Origin: Streptomyces nymphaeiformis
GTDB taxonomy: Bacteria > Actinomycetota > Actinomycetes > Streptomycetales > Streptomycetaceae
Assembly (NCBI RefSeq): GCF_014203895.1
Contig: NZ_JACHJY010000003.1
Coordinates: forward strand, 372,001-436,000
DNA length: 64,000 nt
Reading direction: 5' to 3'
In this document: positions 18,097 to 25,600 of the stretch, in pieces
How the letters are laid out: every line of letters begins with the position of its first letter
Position numbering within the stretch: the first letter of the stretch is position 1
The notes under the pieces: model-generated
What the model was told of the DNA's origin: nothing
Seen by the model: only the letters and a program-made list of their open reading frames with translations
Database searches by the model: none
Position numbers and translations under genes: made by a program

Positions 18097-18297
18097 ATCT
18101 CGGCGCACGTACACCCTCTGCACGGCCTCGCCGTACGCCCCATGCCGGACGGCGTCCGCGGCGCGCTGGTCCAGCGCGTCTCCCCCCGGCACGACGGCCC
18201 GCTCGACGTCACGTGGCTCGCCGCCAGAACCCCGAAGCTCCCCCTCGGCCGCATACGCCTCCGCTGGAAGCCCGCCTCTCGCTCGGCTGGGACGTGA
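18097..18297 (+). CDS. Small hypothetical protein; apparent first codon ATC
   Basis: The frame has good coding bias from 18097 to the TGA at 18295. A GGAGG lies five bases before an ATC at 18097, not before a normal start. The first ATG (18142) lies 15 codons inside and has no ribosome-binding site. The product is 51-66 residues, basic, with a likely beta core (LVQRVSPRHDGPLDVTWLAA). Its end overlaps the next GTG. Confidence 0.5.
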   Translation: MSAHVHPLHGLAVRPMPDGVRGALVQRVSPRHDGPLDVTWLAARTPKLPLGRIRLRWKPASRSAGT

Positions 18298-18470
18298 GCG
18301 CCCACCTGGGCCTGGCCACCACCGAGGTCCACCTCGCCTCCTGGCCGTCCGCCCCGGACGACTGGCCGCGCCTGGTCCGCCCGACCCTCCACGAGGTGAC
18401 CGGCCTCTGCGCCGCCCTCGCGTTCGCGACCGCCGCCCTGGACCTCTCGAACCGCCTCGCCGAGGTCTGA
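18294..18470 (+). CDS. Small hypothetical protein, coupled
   Basis: GTG 18294 overlaps the previous stop (GTGA). The 58 residues end in a hydrophobic Ala-rich helix (VTGLCAALAFATAALDLSNRL). No domain is recognised. A hairpin follows the stop. Confidence 0.55.
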   Translation: MSAHLGLATTEVHLASWPSAPDDWPRLVRPTLHEVTGLCAALAFATAALDLSNRLAEV

Positions 18471-18483
18471 CCGAGAACCGCAG

Positions 18484-18519
18484 AAGGCCGCCTCTCGCCG
18501 ATCAGGCAGGGGCGGCCTT
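18484..18519 (+). terminator. Hairpin after the small-gene string
   Basis: A 9-bp perfect stem (AAGGCCGCC at 18484-18492 with its complement at 18511-18519) encloses an 18-nt loop, 14 bp after the stop. It has no T-run. Confidence 0.5.
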
Positions 18520-18575
18520 GCCGTGCGCCCGGCCGCAGGTGCGCACGCTCATCCCCGACGAAGGAGGAGGACACC

Positions 18576-18833
18576 ATGGCAGACGACCAGCCGCTCTGGT
18601 GATACCCGGAGGTCGCCGCCCACCTGGGCATCAGCGTCCAGGCCGCCCGCAGCCACAAGAGCCGGGGCAGCCCGCCCGCTCCCGACGCCACCACCGTTCC
18701 GGACCGGCCCGACTGAAAGCCGGCCACCTTCGAAGACTGGAATCCGGTCGGCCGAGGATTCCGCACCGATCTGCACGGAGGGCCAGCCCTCCCTCTTCCA
18801 TCGACGGCCCCCGTGGATTCGGAAGCCTCCTGA
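18576..18833 (+). pseudogene. Small helix-turn-helix protein with two in-frame TGA codons
   Basis: ATG 18576 has a strong AAGGAGGAGG site. The frame reads MADDQPLW, TGA (18600), then YPEVAAHLGISVQAARSHKSRG, a helix-turn-helix of the excisionase/MerR-like kind. It then reads PDRPD, TGA (18714), KPATFEDW and stops at TGA 18831. In relatives I recall, RWKP occupies the second site, so that TGA probably replaces TGG (Trp). The intact protein would be ~85 residues and could be the element's excisionase or a transfer regulator. As read, only an 8-residue peptide is made. Confidence 0.6.
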
Positions 18834-18991
18834 AAGGCCATGCCTCGGTCTGCAAAGCAGCCCTGGCGGCGGCTTGGAAGTCCCTATCCGGCTGGCGTTT
18901 TCCCGCTCCACACTTCGGAGCACGAGAAATGGATGCCCCACGAAGAAGCCAAGATCGACAGATAGAGCGACCCGGCGAACTTCCGTTTAGC

Positions 18992-19522
18992 TCAGAACGT
19001 ACTTTCCGGAGCGGGCGCGAAAAAGGGCTCTGGTACCAGGGCGGCGATCGAGAAGGGCTCGAACTGCGGATCAGCCACCACGCGGTAGATGAACTCGGGT
19101 GTGGACATGTCGACCTGGCGCCACTCCTGGTAACCTCGCCCCCGCGTAACGATGGGCCACTCATCCGCCGCCTTGCCATTTTCCAGCCAGAAGTACTCGC
19201 CTTCGGTCTGGCTGAATCCCCATGGGATGAGCCCAATCTGACCAGGCTGGTAGATCCGGTACGGCGCGTACAGTGGATCCTCCCCCTCGGCTGGAGCGTC
19301 GACGCTGAGACTCTGCCAGGTAGTGGAGAGATCAAAGGCCCCTCCGGGTGCGACGGAAAGAATCTGGAGGAAGTCCGAGAAGAGCCCCTTGCCGAAGGTC
19401 TCGGCGAGGCGCTTGTAATCTTCGGGCAGGGCCAAGCCGAGACGCTCCTCGGTCTCACCCCAGTGCATATCCGCGTGACGGGGCTCCCAATGGGTGACTT
19501 CTACCAGTCGATCGATCCACAT
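18992..19522 (-). CDS. SUKH (SMI1/KNR4)-type immunity protein
   Basis: ATG 19522 with GAGG upstream gives 176 residues; a longer frame to 19603 has no site. The start of the fold (TEERLGLALPEDYKRLAETFGKGLF), the LYAPYRIYQ region and IPWGFSQTEGEYFWLENG are typical of the SMI1/KNR4 superfamily, whose bacterial members often neutralise polymorphic toxins. It lies 85 bp downstream of the Rhs-nuclease gene on the same strand, the expected place for the cognate immunity gene. A hairpin separates the two. Confidence 0.8.
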   Translation of the reverse strand: MWIDRLVEVTHWEPRHADMHWGETEERLGLALPEDYKRLAETFGKGLFSDFLQILSVAPGGAFDLSTTWQSLSVDAPAEGEDPLYAPYRIYQPGQIGLIPWGFSQTEGEYFWLENGKAADEWPIVTRGRGYQEWRQVDMSTPEFIYRVVADPQFEPFSIAALVPEPFFAPAPESTF

Positions 19523-19564
19523 ACCTAACCTCACTGAATGACATAAACAGAGAAGGAACCAGAC

Positions 19565-19593
19565 GGGGCGGAGTCGGGACTCTACTCCGCCCC
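19565..19593 (-). terminator. Hairpin between Rhs toxin gene and immunity gene
   Basis: A perfect 10-bp stem (19565-19574 with 19584-19593, loop 9 nt) begins 14 bp after the Rhs stop in the direction of transcription and ends ~40 bp before the immunity ATG. It could lower or end readthrough into the immunity gene. Confidence 0.6.
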
Positions 19594-19607
19594 ATCCAGT
19601 CACACCA

Positions 19608-22600
19608 CTAAGGCGTGTTCGCTACAGGGAAGGTACCCCCGGCGCCCGTGTCGGCGCTGTACCACGTAATCGTCACACTGTCCGGAATATACGTATTTCC
19701 ATCCGGATAGTGCGCCATTGCGCTATAATACACCGTCTCCCCCGCCCTGAGATGGTTGGCGATTTGCGTTTCCACTCGCTTCATTCTGGAGAGGTTCGTC
19801 GTCGGGTACATCGGGACAAGGTTCCGAATATCCCTTCCGGTTCCGCCGAATTGGTTCCCGAGAAGATGCCCGCGATGGAGGCCCTGCCCATACAGACTTT
19901 GCCCCTCACGCATCCCCTCGGGAATGAAAAGAGGATTATCTGTGGGCCACACCGTTTCACTTCCCACGAGCCCCGGACCGTCCTCCCCGATTTCTCCGGT
20001 CTCCTTGTCGAAATTGTTGATATTTGCCTTGTTGAGGCACGCCATGACCCCTTGCGCCCGACCCGCACTGTCGAGTGGCATATAGAACGCGGCCGTGTTA
20101 CCGCTATCCTTGCAGCCATCCTTGGTCACCGAACTCGGATACGAGTCGTAATTGCTGTACTCGTTGATTTCTTGCGGTTCAACGAACAATCCCGACTTGT
20201 ACTTCGGCTTGCTTTCGTCATACGGCGTTTTCTTCGGCCCGTTGTCCGAATTCCAGCCGATGACGTTCCCGAAGACCTCAATGGCGGTCAGCCAACCGCT
20301 TCCGGCCGTCTTCGTGGCCACGCTTCCGCCACCCTTGAAGACGCTCTTGACGGTGTCCCACCAGTCGTGGCCATCAAGCTCAACCCTGCTGGTGGGGTTA
20401 CCGCCGGTAAAGGCGTAGCGGTTGCCTGTGTACGGGTCTGCGCCGAGGCCCATGTCGGCGAGGGCGCCGTTGTACATGTCCCGGCTGGTGAAGCGGTTCA
20501 GGCCCGGGTTGTAGTCACGGAAGCCCATGTCGTACGTGCCGGCCTGGGCGTCCCAGCGCTTGGCGTTGAACCGGTAGGGGTTGTACGCCTCCTTGGTGGG
20601 GTCGGCTGCGTCGGGCTTGTCGATGCCGGTGAACTCGGCCTTGTCGTCCGAACCGTAGGCGGTGTAGCCGTAGGTGGCCTTGGTATCCCCGTCCTTGGTC
20701 GTCAGGGCTTCGACGTCGGTGTGGCTGTTGTAGCCGTAGTAGCCGTCCTCGGTCGTCCCGTCGGTGTTGTGCTTGACCTGGGAGAGGCGCTCACCCCACG
20801 GGCTGTACTGGTACGACGCGGTCAGGACGCCGGCGACCTCTTCGTTCAGAACCTCGTTGGACAGGCCGAGGTAGGTGAAGTCGGTGGTCTTGCCGTCGGC
20901 GGTCTTGGTGGAGGTGCGGTCGAGCGGGTCGAAGGTGTACTTCGTGGTCTTCATGGACCCGCCGTCGAGCTTGCTGCTCTCGATGACGTGGTCGAAGCCG
21001 TCGTACAGGCTCCGTTCGATGACCTGACCGCCGCTGGTGGAAGACTCCTGACGCCCGAAGGGGTCGTAGTTGTAGCTCGCAGAGACGCCGGACGTCGTCG
21101 CGCTCAGCAGCCGGTTCCGGTCGTAGGAGTACGTCGTGGACGTGCTCTTGACCGTCTGGCTGATGACGTTGGCGTTGTCGTCGTGGACGTAGCTCTCGGT
21201 GCCCGCGCCGTTGCCGGTCTTGACCGACTTGGCGAGCCGCTCGACCGGGTCGTAGATGTAGTCGGTGGTCGAGTCGAGGTACGCCGCGTGGTTGTCGGCG
21301 TTCATCTTCTTCGCCACGTCCTGCGCCTTGTTGCCGTTGGCGTCGTAGGCGTAGGTGTGCGAGGAGACCAGGGTGCCGTTGGGCTTCTTCTCGGTCTGGG
21401 TCTTCAGCGCCGCGTTGAGGTAGTACGTGTAGTCGACCGTGTTGCCGTTGGCCTTGGTCTCCTGCAGCTTCAGGCGGCGGTCGGTGTAGGTGTAGTTGGT
21501 GATCTTCGGGTTGGTGTCGGTGGCCGTCTTGCCGACGGAGACCGTCTTGACCAGGCCGCGCAGGTCGTACGTGTACTTGGAGTACTGGTCGGGGTGGGTG
21601 ACTGTCTCGGGTTGGCCGTTGGTGTCGTAGGTGTAGGAGGTGGACTTCTTCTCCTGGCCGGCGAGCGCCTCGGTCACCTTCTGGACCTGGTTCAGTCCGG
21701 TGTAGGCGATCGTGTAGGCGTCGATCTTGGCACCGGAGGAGGTGTCGTCGATCGAGGTCATGTTGCCGTTGACGTCGTACGCGTAGGCGAAGGTCTTCTT
21801 CTCGTTGTCGGTGTCACCCGCGTTGTTGCGGACGAGCTTGACGCCGTCGGCGACGACCGCGCCCGCGCTGTTCTGGAACAGTTGGAGCTTGGCGGCGTTG
21901 CCCTGGGTGAAGGTGAACGAGCCGAGGCTGACCCAGCTTCCGGCGGCCGCGTTCTGGTCCTTGGTGACGTCGGTGGTGCCGGTGGAGTGGGTGACCGTGT
22001 ACTTCGCGGCCGTGGCGGCCCCGGTGACCTGCGGGTACTTGACGTAGGCGGTGTAGGTGCCGTCCTTGGGGATGTTCAGGGTCCAGGTGAAGGCGTCCGT
22101 GCCCGCACCGGCGGCGTGGACCTGGTGGTCGTAGCCCTGCTGGCCGGTCAGACTGCCCTTGGTCCAGGTGCCCGTGGAGGTGGTGTTCTGGGTGTCGGAG
22201 TTGTCGGCCAGCACGACCGCGCTGCCGACTGGCACGCCGTCGTCCGACTTGGACTTGAGCTTGCCGTCCGGGAAGTACGACCAGCTCATGGTGCGGTTCG
22301 AGGAACCGCCGGCGGACGTCAGGGTACGGGCGGTCTGCTTGCCGAGCTCGTCGTAGTCGTACGTGGTGACGATGTCCCACGGGTCGGTGGACGACTTCGC
22401 CCAGCCGTTGTCGAAGTAGCTGTAGGTGGTGTCGTTGCGGACCGTCTGGCCTTCCGAGGGCGGCAGGGAGGTCTTGGAGACCCGGCCGACCTCGTCGTAG
22501 ACCGTCTGGGTGTAGACGTTCGGGTTGTTGTAGCGCGCGTCCGCCGGGTCGTAGGGCTGGAACTTCTTGACCGGGCGGTTCAGTGCGTCGTATTCGGTAC

Positions 22601-25600
22601 GGGCGGTGAAGTCGTCCGCGGCGGCCGTGTCCACACCTCGCGGGCTGATCACCTTGGTGGTGTTGCCGACCTGGTCGTACTCGTACTTCGTCGTCCGGTA
22701 CGTGATGCCGGGGCTGGTGCCCGTGTACGGGGCCTTGACCTGGGTCTGCTTGCCCCGTTCGTCGTAGGTGACCTCGGTGGTGTTGTTCTCGGCGTCCGTG
22801 GAGGAGACGACCAGGGAGTCCTTGTCATAGGACCGGCTGGTGGTCTTGCCTACGGCATCCGTGACCGTGGTGACCCGGTGATTGAGGTCATAGGCGGTCT
22901 TCGACGTGTAGTCGGTGGTGTCGGCGGTCGCGTTCTTCTTGGGATCGACGACCGTGGTGATGTTGCCGACGTTGTCGTACTCGTAGGACACCTTGTCGCC
23001 GGCCGCGTTGACGGCCGAGGTGAGCTGGTAGATCTCGTCGTAGTTGTTCGTGGTGAGGTAGTCGTTCGGGTCCGCCGTGGTCGCGGTGCCCTTCGGCTCG
23101 ATGGTCGTCCTGAGGTGGCCGGCCTTGTCGTAGGTGTAGGCGGACTTGCGCTCTGGCCCGGTGGAGGTGTCCTTCGGCGCGGTCGCCTCGCTGATCTGGT
23201 CCGCCGCGTCGTACACCGCGGTCGAGACCGCGCCATTGGGGGCGGTGGACGTGGTGACATTGTCGTTGGCGTCGTACACCGGCGCTGGTGTCGTGATCAG
23301 CACGCCCGCGTTCTGATCCTTGGGCACCGTGTTGATCAGCGGACGTCCGAATGTGTCGTACGTCTGCGTGGTCTTCTTGCCCAGCGCGTCAGTAGCCTGG
23401 GTGACCTGGCCCCGCTCGTCGTAGACGAACGTCGTCGCCTTGTTCAGGGCGTCCGTGATGGTGGCCGGATAGCCTGTAGGCCCGAAGCCGCTGTTGGTGG
23501 TCGGGTTGCCGTTGGCATCGGTCGCCTTGGCCAGCTGCCCGTACGAGTCGTAGTCGTACTTCGTGGTGTAGTCGTCCGGAACCGACGTAGTCGCGACACC
23601 CTTCGGGTCCGTGACCGTCTTCAGGTTGCCGAAGGTGTCGTAGCCGAACTGCCAGGTCCGGCCCTCGGGAGACGTCTTCCTGAACAGGTCGGCGGAGTAG
23701 CCGTCCAGTCGGGTCTGGTACTCGTACTTCGCCGCGTTGACCGGGTAGGTGCCAGGCGCGCATTCGGAGGACGGCGGAACGCCGGCCTTGTTGTTCTCGG
23801 CGTCACGCTGCCACAGCGGGTATCCGGTCTTCTGGTCGTAGCAGTACGCGGTCTTGGCGCCGTTGGCCTCCTCCAGGTATGTGACGTTGTTGTCGGCATC
23901 CCACGACATCTTCGCGGTCTGGGACTTGGCGTTCGTCGTCTGGACCGGGCGGCCGAAGTCGTCCGTCACGTAGTCCGTGGCGTGGTTCTCGGCGTCGGTG
24001 GCCTTGGTGTCGGTGAACTTGCTGTTGCCGGCGTTCGCTGCGTACGCGAAGTTGGTGGTGCCATTCAGACGGTCAGTGATCGTCTTGGTCCACCAGTGGT
24101 ACTTCGGGTCGTCCCCGACCTGCGGGGCGTAGTACGCAAGCTGCGTCGCGTTGCCGCGCGGGTCGGTTGCCTTGACCAGCTTGACGTTCTTGTTCCCCTG
24201 CGTGGCGTCGTAGGTGAACTTGAAGTCCTTCGGCTGGCTGGAGCCGGCACCGTCAGTGAACTGTCCGAGCAGGCCCTTGTCGGTGTAGTAGAAGGAGATC
24301 TTGCGGCCGGAGATGTCCGTCATGGACTTCACGTGGTCGTAGATCTTCGAGTTGGTCAGGTTGGTGCCGCTGACCTTGACGCCCGAGTCGTTGATGTACT
24401 CGTAGGTGGCGTCGCCCTTCTTGTAGTAGTCGACCGTGAGGCTCTGACGGTCGGCCGGGTCGGTGATGTAGGTGAGGAACTTGGTCGGCTTGTTGTTGGA
24501 CTTGCGCTCTTCGTACGTGTACGTCTGCGTGTTGCCGTTCTTGTCCACGGCAGACGTCATGTAGCCGTCGCAGCCGAACAGGAACCGTGTGCCGTCGGGG
24601 CGCGTGAGCGTCCAGGCGTCGGGGACGGGGTCCTTGGTGGGCTTGCAGTCGAGGCCGGCCTTCATCGTCAGCTTGTAGTGGACACCGGCCGGTGCCTTCC
24701 ACACGCTGTTGGTGGCGTCCCAGCGGAAGACGTGCGTGGTGCCGTCACCGTCGGGGAGACGGATCTCCGTCGGGTTCGGCTTCGGGTGGAACTCCAGCGG
24801 CGCGCCCAGTCGGGTCGGACCTGCCGCCTGCCCCGACCAACCGTGTCCCAGCACGGTGTCCGAGGTGTCGAGCGAGTTGTAGGCGAACCGAGCGAACGTG
24901 GTCAGGCCTCGGCCGGGATTGGTGAACGCGTTGTACGACCAGACGCTGTTGCCCGAGGCCAGGTTGTTCATGACCGTCGAGCCGGCGCCGGTGTTCTTGC
25001 CCGTGTAGGAGTAGAACTTCTCCAGGCCGAGCGTGTTGGAGGTCGGGTCCTCGACCGTGACGTTCTGCTTCAGCGACGGGATGGCGCCGGTGCCGGCGGA
25101 CAGCCAGGTGCCGTCGGCGACCTTCTTGATGTCCCAGCCGAGCACGTAGTCCAGGCGCTTGTTGCCCTCATCGGAGTTGATGGGGGTCTTGACCTGCGCC
25201 TGGATGGTGGCCGACTTGCCCGGCAGGAGGGCCGGGATCGCGGTGGACAGCTGGTTGCCACCCGTGGTGACGTCCGTGCCGTCGGGCAACTTCCAGGTGT
25301 AGGAGAGCACCCGCTCACCGGCCGCCCACGCCGCAGACGTGGTGTTGGTGACCGTGAACTCGACGGTGTACTGCGAGTTCGGCGTCATACGGGCCGGAGT
25401 GGTCGGCGCGTAATACGTGTCCTCGGTGGTCGCGTCGACGTAGATGACCTGCATGTACGGACGCAGCTGCGGGTCGGACGCCTCCGCCGACAGGAACAGG
25501 GTGCGCTCCTGCGGGCCGGTGGTGGTCTCGTCCTTCAGCTTGACCAGGACGCCCTTGTTGTTGGTGGGGGTGCGCACCCAGGACTGCATGAGTCCAGTGG

